From positions 79,474,364 to 79,538,363 of the forward strand of contig NC_067196.1 in assembly GCF_000699445.3 (NCBI RefSeq): a stretch of 64,000 nucleotides of DNA, read 5' to 3'. Shown here piece by piece: positions 1 through 10,394 of this stretch (position 1 is its first letter; the number at the start of each line of letters is the position of its first letter). Under the pieces are notes generated by a model that was not told the origin of the DNA, made no database searches, and saw only the letters and a list, made by a program, of their open reading frames with translations. This DNA comes from Schistosoma haematobium. Its lineage: Eukaryota > Platyhelminthes > Trematoda > Strigeidida > Schistosomatidae. The position numbers were made by a program, and so were the translations under genes.

Positions 1-1310
1 AGTAGTTCTCTAAGTTTCAACTCCGTACAATAGAACTGTCTTGACTTTCATGTTGAAGATTCGGACTTTGATGTTGACTGACAGACAGTTGTTTTGGGTT
101 CCATACGTTTTTCAACTGTAGGAATGCTGTTGTTGCTTTGCCAATCATTACGTTTATGTCTGAATCGAATCCTCCTTGTTCATTGATGATACTGTCCAAA
201 CAGGTACATGAAAGTTTCCATCTATTCCATAGTTTCTCTATCAAGTGTGATTGAGTTGGTTTTCTCCGTGTTGTATTTGAGGATGTTGGCTTTTCTCTTG
301 TGTATGTTGAGGCATCTACAGAATGGTCTGTGTGTGCTACATCGATGTTCAATGGGACTGGTCAATTGAAGAGTTCATCAAAGTGTTCTAACCATCTGTT
401 CCTCTGCTTTTGATCTCGGTGATTATCTTACCTCGTTTGTCTCTCTGACTTACTATGTTGCCCTATCAGTTTCCCTATCCAGTTGTAGGTTTTCCCTCTG
501 TCGTTGGTGTGTCCTTCACGTATTTATGCTTGTAAACTCTAATGTTCTATTTAATTTGCTCGTTTGCTCCAGTGTAATCAGCTTGTGCTTTGACCTTCTC
601 TGTTCTTGTTTGACTATTGTTAATTGCTGACTTAGTGTTCTTCTCTTCTTGAATCCAAAACAGAGTTTTCATAGACACCCATTCCTCTTCAATATGCTTG
701 TTGCGGCTCACAACCTCCTGATACGTTGGGGTTAGTGCTTTTTGATATCTTTCCAGTTGTCCTCCATGGTAGTTTCCTCTTCTTCTTTGAGTAAATCTTG
801 TAAAGCTTGTAATCTGTTGCTGAGAGTTATATTGAATTGATTGACTTTGACAGTATCTGGAAGGAAGGCTGTATTGAACCTTCGTGATGCTGCTTATTCA
901 GCTGTTCAGTGCTTCTTTAACTTCAGTCTCATCTTGGCAACCACCAGGTAGACGGTGATCTGAAGCTATATCAACTCCTCTCCCGGTTCACACATCTGTT
1001 GATTTTCTGAATTTGTTAGTGATGCAAATATAGTCGATCTAATTCGCTGCAGTGTGGTCCAGTGATACCCATGTAATTTCCTATATGTGTTTGTGTGTGA
1101 ATGTTGTACCACCTATAACCGTTTTTTTTAATGCACACAAATTTGTAAATATGTCACCATTCTCGTTCCTTTTTCTCAATCAGCCCGTGTCGTCCAATAC
1201 CATCTTCATAACCGTTGTTGTCCATTCCGACTTTGGAGTTTCGGTTATAGCAACTCACGTGCAATTGAGTTTGTTCACATTTAATTCGATTAAGTCATTT
1301 TGTTAACTTA
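1..1310 (-). mobile_element. RTE-clade non-LTR retrotransposon relic, internally deleted, cut by window edge
   Basis: On the - strand, 17-352 encodes a decayed part of the reverse transcriptase C-terminal region (SIINEQGGFDSDINVMIGKA, then FLQLKNVWNPKQL), matching the same part of the copies at 14779-17580 and 52265-54070. Near 313-320 it jumps directly to the linker that lies between endonuclease and RT in the 52265-54070 copy, so the RT catalytic core is missing. From about 350 to 1310 it follows the endonuclease/linker region with many stops and indels; 1040-1260 aligns to 16635-16855. The 3' end lies left of the window. No functional protein can come from this copy. Confidence 0.85.
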
Positions 1311-2337
1311 TTAACGAACTGAGTCATCCGTACAACAACAACTTATCTATGTCATTATATCTTTACTATTGTTGCGAATGTATGAACATGTACGCTTGAG
1401 CATTGTTTACTGCCTATGCATTTATTCACGCTGCTAGCCTTACTACTAACCGCTTAATTGATTCGATGATTCATTCATTTCACTATGTATATATATGTCC
1501 ATGTTATTCATGTTCATTGCTCTCTCTCGCTTATCTGTACTCGTTTACTCGTACTTGTATTCGCTGACTCATTCGCTCGCTCGCTTGCCTGCTTGCCTAT
1601 CGGCACAACCCTTTCATCCTGGTTTAACGCACCTGTAATTTTGGATATATGTATGTGGTCCCATAATAAACGTAATCAACACTTTGTATTCACCTTCTGA
1701 TTAATATACCGTTGGAGCGTTATCTAGTGACGAACTGTATACGAAGTTTAAGGATTATATTGAATACCGATCACCACAAGGTTTCCATTCAGAATGGTCA
1801 AGTGCTTTCCACAGACTTCTGTACTGATTATTAATAATATGAATTGATTTACGTATTACCTGTTTTATACTTATCATAATTCTTTCCTTTCTTTTATGAG
1901 TGGAAAATATCTGCATTTCTCAATGAGCAGATTAACTTTCAAAATGAGCATAACGTTAATGATAATGGTTATTTTAAATCACCGTTTTATACCATTTTGA
2001 TCAGAATTATCATTATAAGGACATCACTTTTCCACATTGAACTATGGTAAGACAATAATTTTAGTCAAATGGTTTGTTGTAAACTGATTTTTTAATTCAT
2101 TTTCAGAATGAAAAAAAAACAACTAACCAACCCCATCATCAATGGATTTCACATGTTCAGCTTAAATTTTATCTTGTAAGACATCATCTAGATTAAATAA
2201 AGTTAAATACAAGTAAGGTTAGTATCGGATGAACTTTTAAAATTGGAGTGAATTATCTAGACTCACTTTAAACTTTGGCACTATTAACGTATAGTCTAAT
2301 ATTTATGTTTCTTAATGTGAACTAATATATTTGTTGA
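1311..2337. other. No gene seen; pyrimidine-rich stretch 1480-1720
   Basis: AT-rich sequence without a supported coding region. 1480-1720 has TC-rich runs (repeated CTCGCT and TTGCCTG units) followed by an AATAAA-like signal near 1666; similar texture occurs at 48110-48360 and 59300-59600. A decayed LTR is possible, but I could not define terminal repeats. Confidence 0.4.
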
Positions 2338-2470
2338 GATCATGAGTCAATTAAAGCTAGACCACCATTGAAAACCTGGAATCAGTGAACGGCCTACTGT
2401 ACGACTCCAGTGCTTCCAGGTTTTCCATGGTGATCTAACTTCAACTGACTCATAATCTCAACTATTGAAA
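2338..2470. repeat. Short foldback relic of the tRNA-like hammerhead SINE
   Basis: Two inverted arms of about 55 bp (starting GAGTCAATTAAAGCTAGACC and ending GTGATCTAACTTCAACTGAC) flank a short unrelated centre. The arms match the end of the SINE family seen complete at 23306-23795. The tRNA-like middle is absent. Confidence 0.75.
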
Positions 2471-2814
2471 TTACTATAATATCCACAAAAACCCTTTCTG
2501 ATATTAATATATTTGTGTTGAAAGTAGATAATCCATCTTATTAGTAAACAATTATACTGATATGTCCTCGCAAGACTTGGGTCTATTAACCACTTTTATT
2601 ACAGAGCAAAGCATCCAATATTATATTTTATAAATTGTGTTAATCAATTTTTCTACAGCTGCTACTATCATTCAATCAAATGTATTTCTCGTACAGTCAA
2701 ACTGATCACTTCTAACTATATTAAACATTTCTATGAATATTTTGTTAATATTCCCAGAAATATTTCAACACAACACACCAAATATAAGAGATATAAACTG
2801 AATAATTATAAATG

Positions 2815-3185
2815 TGTCAACTGAAGCTAGACCATCGTGGAAAACCTATAAGCACTGGACGACCGTTTTGTCCTATTATGGGACTACTCAGCATTGCGCA
2901 TCCACGATCCCGCCTAGCGAGAATCGTACCCAGGACCTATCAGTCTCGTGCGCGAGCGCCTAACCACTAGACCACTGAGCCGGTTGGCATCCAACGGTGT
3001 TAATATCTAACTTCAACTAATCCACGAAATTGAGCGACACATCCACCAGTGTCTTCAGTGAGCTGATATCTCACAACAGACCCGGCTGAACTCCACTGAT
3101 CACTGCCTCTCACTAGAAATCCAGGAAATACCTCTTGAATCCTGTCACTAGTGAGCATATAATATCCACAAAACCCTTCTGATAT
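2815..3185 (-). repeat. tRNA-like hammerhead SINE, minus orientation
   Basis: Full-length-looking copy. Read on the - strand it has a tRNA-like part with a degenerate RNA polymerase III B box (complement of 2925-2945) and then a hammerhead-like segment. The hammerhead core has decayed: CTGAGTA replaces CTGAGGA, and GAAA has become AAAA. The far end (3110-3185) ends with CCACAAAACCC, also seen at the ends of other copies. Confidence 0.8.
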
Positions 3186-4530
3186 GAATTATAAATATCA
3201 CGAATAGCATATTTTAGATCACCATCTTCAATTACTTAAAATTCTATTCATGTATTATCAATGATTTTGTTCTGTTTTCTAGAAGCAATCAATAAGTTAA
3301 CTATATAAGTATATATGAGTCATTTATATGATCAATTTATCATTCATCACTAATACACATAGATATAAGCTACCTTTGTTTATAGCTAAGTAAGGACTTA
3401 TTCTTATGGTACAAATTAGAAAACTATGTGTAATGATAAAATCTTACCTATTTACTAATTTTTTATTTTATCGGTGAAATTTGCTTGGCTTACTTGACAT
3501 ATTCTATATACTGTTAACCCTATTTGTTTTTTGGTTTGTTTGTTGATAATCTGATTTAAAAATCTTAATTTAAAATATGACAATCCATAATAGATGAAAA
3601 GAGAGAGAGAGGGAGAGGAAGGGAGAAAGAAAGTTATATGTAATTTAATTTGTGTTTGTTTCTATGTCACTGTGTGTGAAATATGAGCTTATATAAGATG
3701 ATTTGACGAGATGAACATCATTTCTCTGATTACAATAACATCAACTAATCTATAATATAAAAACAACAACAACAACACACAACTGACTCCCTTTTATCCA
3801 AGTTGTGTTTAGTTAGTTTTTTTCTTCTATATATATCGAGTTGAACAATCAACATTTATCAGTTTTATATCAGAATTATTTGCATTTGTATAAAGTTAAA
3901 TAAGAATTTAAGAATCAACCAAGATGTTATATAAAAATTTTTTGACATAGATTAAAGTATACAAAATTCATTTTATGTTTAATGTGTTAGATGATTTCGA
4001 GTAAAATGATTGTCTTTGTAGGATACAAATCCATCTAAAATATTGTCACTAAGTTATTCGGCTGACAACTAACTTTTTATAGAATTAGGGTAATTACAAC
4101 TAATTAATCGATTGTAGAGTAGTGATTAATGTCATATTTGTGATGATTGAATTCTATCGATCAAGTTTCAGTGTTTTCATTAGGGTTTCCAAAAGACTAC
4201 TTTCAATAAACTAACATTTTTACATATCGTACATGCTATTCAGTTCTCAAGAGTAGTTGCTACCTTGAAACTTGATCAACAGAATGCAATCGGCACAAAG
4301 AAGAACTGGATGAAAATGACTTTGGTCGCTGATGAGTGATCAGACAATTGTTATGTATAGTTTTGATTACGAACTAGGAATATGATAACCACTGAAAACC
4401 AAAAATTGTTAAATTACTATTTTGTGTTAGTTTGATGCTTTTTAGAAGTTGACTGTAACAGCTCTAAATTGAGCTGAGCTTAGAACAGTACGTTTCCGAG
4501 ACTACTGAACTACCGATAAGAATTTTAAAT
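3186..4530. other. No gene seen; GA-rich tract at 3598-3632
   Basis: AT-rich spacer with a purine tract (GAGAGAGAG type) at 3598-3632 and a short AAC repeat near 3762-3776. At 4150-4280 a short inverted pair based on GATCAAGTTTCA appears; the same motif recurs near 42890 and 56915, suggesting an unidentified dispersed repeat. Confidence 0.45.
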
Positions 4531-6063
4531 TCAGTTACTTTTTAATGAAGCATCATCCACCTCAACTCGGATATCATAGCTTTTCACTACAATCTCAGCG
4601 AATAAATATATTAAGCCAGGTAGAAATAGTGAACATTTTGGTGGAGTTTTGTTCTCTGAGCTGGATGGTTTGGTCGTGGAGCTTTCATCGTTCTTCTGAA
4701 CGACATCATCAGCACAAACTTCAGATAGAAGTGAAGTGTTCGAATTTCTCCATATGTGTTTCACAGCTTGTTCTGTGCACCTCGATGTTGATTGGTTCTT
4801 GTTGACCTTAAATTTATCATTGTTTACTTCTTTGTTTTGGTTATGTCTCCCATTGGTTTGATTTTTGTTCTTATGTTTGTGCATGATTTTCCTGATTGGT
4901 TGATAAATTGGATTGATTTCAATATGCTTGTTGATTGCTGATTGACCTGAGTGCCAAGCTTCTAAAAATTCTCTGGTGTTTTTAGAGTTTCCTCTGTCTA
5001 AGATTTCTACATTTTCCCAATCGAATGAATGTCCGTAGTTATCCACGTGTATTGATATAAGTGAAGAGATATCATGGCGTTTGACTGCTAATTGATGTTC
5101 ATGTAGGCGTAGGTGGAGGGGGCGTCCGCTTTGTCCGATGTAGTGTTTGTCGCAGTTGGTACAATTTATTTTGTAGATGATGTTTGATTTGTTTTCCTTT
5201 GTTATTTCATCTTTTGGTTTGCATAGGATTGATTGTAATGATTTTGTTGGTTTGTGTGCCACACCTATCCCGAAGGTTTTCAGCAGTCTCGTTGCGGTTT
5301 CTGATATTCCTTGTATGTACGGTAGGGTGATCCTTTTGTTGATTTTTGTGCTTGATTTGGGTTCTGATGCTGTGTGCCGTTGGTGCTTTTTGATGAAGTT
5401 GATTGGGTAGCCGTTCTTTTGAAATATGTCCTTCAGGTATTTCTCTTCATTTTTCCGTGCTGCCAGTGTGCTGCAGTGTGTCCTCGCCCTCTTGAACAAT
5501 GTGTGTACGCAGTTGATTTTGTGAGCTCTTGGGTTGTTGCTGTTGTAATTGAGGATTTGATCTGTATGGGTCGGTTTCCTATATACTTGAGTTTCCAGTT
5601 TTCCTGTATCGGTTCTAGTGATCAATATATCCAAGAATGCTAGTTGGTTGTTTGACTCCTGTTCCATTGTAAACTTGATGTCGTTGAAAACGTTGTTGAT
5701 CAGTTTGTATGTGTTTTCCAGTTCATCCTTTTTGACGATGACAAAGGTGTCGTCTACGTAGTGAATCCAAACTTTTGGCTTGATCACTGGTAATATCGTG
5801 GCTTCTAGTCTTTGCATCACTGCTTCTGCGATCAGTCCTGATATTGGTGATCTCATTGGTGTCCCTTTTGTTTGTTCGTAGATTTTGTTGTTGAATTGAA
5901 AATATGTTGTTAGGCATAAATCGATGAGTTCCAGTAGACTTTTAATTTGAAGTGTCGTGTATTTGGTGAGATTTGTGTCGTTGTTGAGTAGCAGGGATAT
6001 AGTTTCTTTTGCTAGCTGCGGTTCAATTGAGGTGAACAGTGCTGTTACGTCGAAGGATATCAT
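4531..6063 (-). CDS. Penelope-like retroelement ORF, 5'-truncated: reverse transcriptase plus GIY-YIG endonuclease
   Basis: A 510-residue open frame. It begins inside RT motif A (SFDVTALFTSI, residues 3-13). Motif B follows at 67-77, where TPMRSPIS has Arg in place of the usual Gly. The catalytic motif is YVDD at 102-105 and a LAFLDILITR block is at 141-150. A GIY-YIG endonuclease domain follows: IIYKINC (295-301), HYIGQSGR (308-314), an Arg near 319 and a Glu in EFLEAW near 366-369. RT followed by GIY-YIG defines Penelope-like elements. The N-terminal fingers region is missing and sequence right of 6063 is unrelated, so this is a 5'-truncated insertion. The Gly-to-Arg change may disable it. 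The unusually long intact frame implies a fairly recent insertion. It lies upstream of, and antisense to, the Ig gene. Confidence 0.93.
   Translation of the reverse strand: MISFDVTALFTSIEPQLAKETISLLLNNDTNLTKYTTLQIKSLLELIDLCLTTYFQFNNKIYEQTKGTPMRSPISGLIAEAVMQRLEATILPVIKPKVWIHYVDDTFVIVKKDELENTYKLINNVFNDIKFTMEQESNNQLAFLDILITRTDTGKLETQVYRKPTHTDQILNYNSNNPRAHKINCVHTLFKRARTHCSTLAARKNEEKYLKDIFQKNGYPINFIKKHQRHTASEPKSSTKINKRITLPYIQGISETATRLLKTFGIGVAHKPTKSLQSILCKPKDEITKENKSNIIYKINCTNCDKHYIGQSGRPLHLRLHEHQLAVKRHDISSLISIHVDNYGHSFDWENVEILDRGNSKNTREFLEAWHSGQSAINKHIEINPIYQPIRKIMHKHKNKNQTNGRHNQNKEVNNDKFKVNKNQSTSRCTEQAVKHIWRNSNTSLLSEVCADDVVQKNDESSTTKPSSSENKTPPKCSLFLPGLIYLFAEIVVKSYDIRVEVDDASLKSN
4674..4716 (-). 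ncRNA. Hammerhead-like motif inside the 3' end of the Penelope-like ORF
   Basis: On the - strand: CTGATGA (complement of 4706-4712), then a stem II with six pairs (TCGTTC with GAACGA, loop AGAA), then GAAA (complement of 4683-4686), a minimal stem III and a paired stem I (TGTG with CACG). There is one extra nucleotide after CTGATGA, as in the Penelope copies at 32682 and 34243. Hammerheads with tiny stem III are known from Penelope-like elements. The motif overlaps codons for the C-terminal ADDVVQKNDESS segment. Confidence 0.6.
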
Positions 6064-6344
6064 GAGTGAACATTATAAGTTTCATATAGCAAAAAAGAAT
6101 GGGTATAAAGTCAAACGCACTTCCGTACAAAACGCAAGCTGAAATTTAAAAACAATGGATAATTGGATTTTTGAGACAGCACAAAAATATCCTTCAGCTA
6201 TTCACATAGTTTATATTAGTGGTGTATAACTTTACCAATCGTTGTTGCCTTGCATTTACCTCACCGGAACCACTCCTGCCCAAACTAGTTTGACATATTT
6301 CTTCTTGTGCAATAAATTATACTTAATTAAGACCGTGGTTTGAT
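6064..6344. other. No gene seen between Penelope element and SINE pair
   Basis: Short AT-rich spacer; presumably target DNA of the truncated Penelope insertion. No duplicated target site was recognised. Confidence 0.4.
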
Positions 6345-6374
6345 GAATGTTAGACCACCATTGATAACCTGGAG

Positions 6375-6419
6375 GCACTGGACGGTTGTTTCGTTGTAGT
6401 ATGGGACTCGTCAGCAGTA
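6375..6419 (-). ncRNA. Hammerhead ribozyme motif (left SINE arm)
   Basis: Minus strand: stem I GTACTG/CAGTGC, core CTGACGA (complement of 6408-6414), weak stem II (GT...AC outer pairs only), GAAA, then stem III around ACAACCGT and a GTC cleavage triplet. The core is intact, but stems II and III are partly unpaired. Confidence 0.6.
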
Positions 6420-6515
6420 CGCATCCATGATCCCACTCAGTGGTCTAGAGGTTGAGCGTTCGCGTGTGAGACTGAAGGTCCTAGGTTCGAGTCTCACGTG
6501 CGAGATCGTGGATAC

Positions 6516-6561
6516 GCATTGCTGAGGAGTCCCATACTAGGATGAAAGGGCCGTCCAGCGC
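6516..6561 (+). ncRNA. Hammerhead ribozyme motif (right SINE arm)
   Basis: Stem I GCATTG (6516-6521) with CAGCGC (6556-6561), core CTGAGGA (6522-6528), stem II from GTCC to GGAT (6529-6543), GAAA (6544-6547), short stem III and cleavage triplet GTC ending at 6555. Four of six stem I positions are canonical, plus one G-U wobble and one A-C mismatch. Confidence 0.65.
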
Positions 6562-7314
6562 CTCCAGGTTATCAATGGTGATCTAACACTATTCTATTCA
6601 TGATATCAATCTAAAGTCGAATATGTAAATGCTATCCTGTTTATTTTCCTGGACATATATGTAAGTGTTTTTAACAGGTATATATGTGATCCGATTGTTC
6701 GAAATGTAATGCGCTAATATATCACACAGTTCTGATAATCTTCGTCATCTTATTATTCATAGTAAATAGGTATAGTTTCATCTTCTCTAAAATAAACTAC
6801 TTGATTGTATGTTTTAGTTTTTTTGACTTGTTTATTTTACAAACATTGTTATCCAATCATTACCTTGATTGTCTAGCTAAAATAAAAAGTTCCAGTTTAA
6901 GAGAAGTTATTTAATTAAATGAATTTTGTATACCTTTTCTAAACAGTCGCCAATTATTATGTAACAGACTATTTAGAATATGGTAATCGTGGAAAGAAAC
7001 TTGTTCAACCATAATCATTTAGATTGGAATTACAAGATTAGTTTGTAGTTAAGGTTTTTCTTGTAATATGCTCATTTCCTGTCATCAAGACAATACCCTA
7101 AATTGATTTAAACTACATATAACATATATGTATGCCTAATACAGTTTGATATTTATCGCTAGTATATAGAAAGGACGAGACTATACTTGTTTGGAATTAA
7201 ATGTCAATGGTTTAAATAAAAAAATGAGTTCTATTATTTAATCTAAGTGTCTTGAAAGATTTCATGCAATTGGTTCCCTTTATGAATTTAAATAGAGCAA
7301 GAACAAATATTGAT

Positions 7315-7361
7315 GCAGAATAGTATGAATTCATATTATTTCGAGGTTTCTCGTCAGCTGC
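7315..7361 (-). ncRNA. Hammerhead ribozyme motif in an unassigned repeat
   Basis: Minus strand: stem I GCAG (complement of 7358-7361) with CTGC (complement of 7315-7318), core CTGACGA (complement of 7351-7357), short stem II GA/TC with loop AACC, GAAA (complement of 7339-7342), and a long stem III hairpin of about ten pairs with one A-C mismatch centred on GAATTC. The cleavage triplet would be ATT. The flanking 100 bp match 51675-51775, so it belongs to a dispersed repeat I could not name. Confidence 0.65.
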
Positions 7362-7778
7362 TTACAAACCAAAATTGTGATAGAATTTTTACATGGAGAT
7401 AGTGTGAAACAATTGACATAAATGAGTGTCTTGAAAGAAATAGAATATCGTATAAGAAATTTCGTCTAAATTTAATTGAATAGTTTCATAGTATTTGGGC
7501 ACCGAGTTGATGTGAGATATTAAGAAAGAAGATTTTACTTGTAAAATCTCAGCGAATAAATTTGAAGTAAATCCGACGTTTCACCTGGCGATCTAGTTCA
7601 AACTTTTTCAAGGAAATATAATCAAACATTAAAATTATCGAATATTGTTTATAAACTAAAAGCATCAAATTTTAATCTGATCATTTGAATTTTCCTAGAC
7701 CAAGTAATCTGATGAATAGTGTTTCACTTTCAAACTGCACAGTTTTATCCTTTAAAAAGAAGACGAGGTAACTGATGG

Positions 7779-7780
<2 letters not shown>

Positions 7781-7832
<52 letters not shown>
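7781..7832. repeat. (AT)n microsatellite
   Basis: About 26 uninterrupted TA units. Confidence 0.98.
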
Positions 7833-7833
<1 letters not shown>

Positions 7834-8267
7834 GCAGGTATCTACAAAGATTTAACTTAAGCGGAACTATTCGTATAATCAATAATGATTCTCTATGAGG
7901 TGAAACCATTAAAATCCTAATGAAGCGAAAATTTCAGTTATTAACTGATAAAATTGGATAAAGGTTATTCCCTGTCTTAAGAAGAGTTCAGTTTAGAAAT
8001 GTAGAAAATTAAATTCTTACACTGAATGTATGTTTAGCAGTCTATGAACTAATTAAAAGTAGAGCCAATAATAGGTTACTTATCAAAATTACTTCCAAGA
8101 ATTGACCAATCTTCCTTATAAATTTTAAATAATTATAATTCATTTTGATGGATGTTTTCAAAGATATTACTAATAAAAATTCTCAGTATTATATGACCAT
8201 TACTCTTCAATAAGATACGGTTTTATCAAATAATTTGATATGGACAATTTATTTAACAAGTTAATTA

Positions 8268-8345
8268 CCACATCTTCGAGAGCTACCCCATCAAATGTGA
8301 TTGGGTTGGTGTTCTCTGTGTTGTATCTGTGGATCTTGCTTTATA
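8268..8345 (-). mobile_element. Small RTE-clade fragment
   Basis: The sequence around TGTGATTGGGTTGGTGTTCT aligns to 15426-15476 and 52908-52960, the RT C-terminal stretch coding for NPITxDG. Both ends fade into unrelated AT-rich DNA, so this is an isolated ancient scrap. Confidence 0.7.
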
Positions 8346-9205
8346 AATGTTTTATAATTCGGGAACAAAATTACATTACTTCTTGTCAATCTACTTCTTT
8401 GTCATCACTGGCTTTATTCATGAGACTATTTTGAATATGTAATAAACGTTGAGTAGGTCCGTTTGTTTTAATAACTAATGCTATCGTGTTTAGGTTGTAG
8501 GTATCTAACGAGGATCTAGAAAATAAATGAATTCATAATATTCAGATATGATCACTCCTTTCCCAGGATCATTTTCTTTTTTGTTTTAAAATCGATTTAT
8601 TCTAAGCCACTTAGTTACTTTTATTTTAAATTTCATGATATTGGCTTAAACTTAATTGAAAATAATATTAGTACTGCGGAGTTTGTGGAAATATTTGAGT
8701 CTTCGTAAGTTAAATCACGAAGTGACATTAGCTAGATCACAACTAGAAACCATTAGACACTGGCTCGTTCGCTTTACCGAAAGTCTTCTCTCCAGTCCGT
8801 GATGAGATTCCCAAATCTGAAGCCTCATACTAGGACAGGATAGCTGTTTAGTACTTTCTGGCTATCAGTAGTTGTATATCTAAGATCAGTTTGTTATTTA
8901 AATTGAAAAAATGTGTCAAGTGATTGGTCGGCAAGAAACTCTGGACATAACTTTCGTGATTGTGAACGGTTGTCCGTAAGACAGGTCTAAGCTATTTAGG
9001 AAGCCGATGCTCTCAATAAGATCCAAACACGCGTAACCCAAACATATGGTCTGAGACGTTGCTATCAAGCTATTCGAGGACCAGACAGGACTTCCTATTA
9101 ACATGAACCATTCACTACAAAACTTAGGTTCAGTGTTTCTTGCTGATATTATCTATCCGCCTTACATCTTGACACGACACCTGTAACATTAAGTCATTTA
9201 GATTA
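8346..9205. other. No gene seen; presumed upstream region of the Ig gene
   Basis: No convincing coding potential. It should hold the promoter and 5' UTR if the first coding exon starts at 9206 or 9263, but I see no recognisable promoter signal. Confidence 0.35.
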
Positions 9206-9625
9206 ATGTCCATATCACAACTTTTGTGGTACGACTCGGTTACCACTAAGGAATTTACAAATATGACGTTGGTCACCACTCAGTGGTTAATTAATTATGA
9301 AAGAACTTGTATCACTCAACAATTACCTTTGATTAGTTATTTTCAATGTTTCTTTTCTTGTTATTGTTTCATCTTCATAATAGTACTGCAAGTGAATCCG
9401 TCTGATGATATAACTGAATCAACAAAAGTTAAACGGCTGAATAAATCAAAACTTTACAATTCCTTCAAATCACAATCATTACATAGACGTGGCGATTTAA
9501 TTGAATCCGATCAAAATGATATCATAAAAATGAAAGCTGTATTAAATAATACAGCTTTGCTACCATGTCGTCCAGATAAAAGATTATTAACAGAAAATGG
9601 TGTAGACGAGAATACTAAAGGCACT
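9206..9625 (+). CDS. Ig gene exon 1: N-terminus and start of Ig domain 1
   Basis: Open frame ending at a GTAAGT donor (9626). It encodes a hydrophobic stretch (ISYFQCFFSCYCFIFIIVLQ), a basic linker (KVKRLNKSKL) and the first strand of Ig1 with TALLPC (Cys121). Two starts are possible: ATG 9206, or ATG 9263, which gives a better signal-peptide length. Alternatively the T-rich stretch is a polypyrimidine tract with an acceptor at 9382-9383 or 9391-9392, and an earlier exon supplies the signal peptide. I favour a signal or anchor coded here because the frame stays open and the hydrophobic segment sits where a signal peptide should be. It ends in phase 0, matching exon 2. Sequon NNT at 114-116. 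Confidence 0.72.
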
Positions 9626-10394
9626 GTAAGTCCGCTCAGTTTAACATGAATATGTTTTTATTTCTACCTGTAATATATAAGTATCGGTCGAAATGATTGT
9701 TAATCAGTAATATGACATAACTTTGATGTTATCATTGAAATCCCTACAGTGAATATTTGCAAATGCGAAGTATCTTAGGGATCATAGAAGTTAGGTATCT
9801 TGAAATATACCCCGACATTGTAGTAGGTATATGCTTCTCTAATCTAAAAATTTACCTGCGTTTACATCCTAATACAACGTAAATGTATTTGTGTGAGAAT
9901 GAATCCAATATGGTTTAGATTGGGTGATTATGTACACTGTCTGAAATAGAAAGATAGGCTTTTATTCAGGATGTCTTGAAAACCGTTTTAATTTCCTTAC
10001 TAATTTGCTTCATAGAATCATTGCTTTGATTGTAATCTAATTTTCAATAAAGATAGAATATATCAATTACAGACGAAAGGATTATTCATTTAATATATTG
10101 ACCATTAATCTCTCTAGCCACCTTGTCGCTATCAACCAAATAAGATGTTCGTATACTATTCTAAACTTCAACGAAATATCTTTCGTGGATGAACACTTTA
10201 CACTGTAGACAAAATGAAATTTATGGGTCATTTATGAAATTCGATTCATTCTAGGTAGCTTTAAGTTGTCAAGGTAAAACGATTGGTCCCAATAACATAT
10301 TCATTTATGAAACATTTGATGGATTGTCAACCAGTAATTCATATGAAAGAAGAATATGCTCTTAAAATTTTTTAGAAAAGTAGTTTAGCTTAGA

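Larger units (their letters stand above)
6345..6597. repeat. Head-to-head pair of tRNA-like hammerhead SINE ends (foldback)
   Basis: Arms at 6345-6432 and about 6505-6597 are inverted copies of the SINE end (TTAGACCACCATTGATAACC against GTTATCAATGGTGATCTAAC). Between them is one tRNA-like segment on the + strand with an A-box-like TGGTCTAGAGGT (6441-6452) and a good B box GGTTCGAGTCTC (6484-6495). Each arm carries its own hammerhead motif. Confidence 0.85.

Noticed and set aside
1480..1720. Solo LTR with polyadenylation signal
   Set aside because: Texture is suggestive and similar stretches exist at 48110 and 59300, but no terminal repeats or target duplication could be found by eye, so it was left as an unassigned stretch.
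6441..6495. tRNA-like A and B boxes (also at 23617-23664, 50470-50520 and complements elsewhere) as genuine tRNA genes
   Set aside because: No cloverleaf with a proper acceptor stem and anticodon loop could be drawn, and they always occur within the same dispersed SINE unit.
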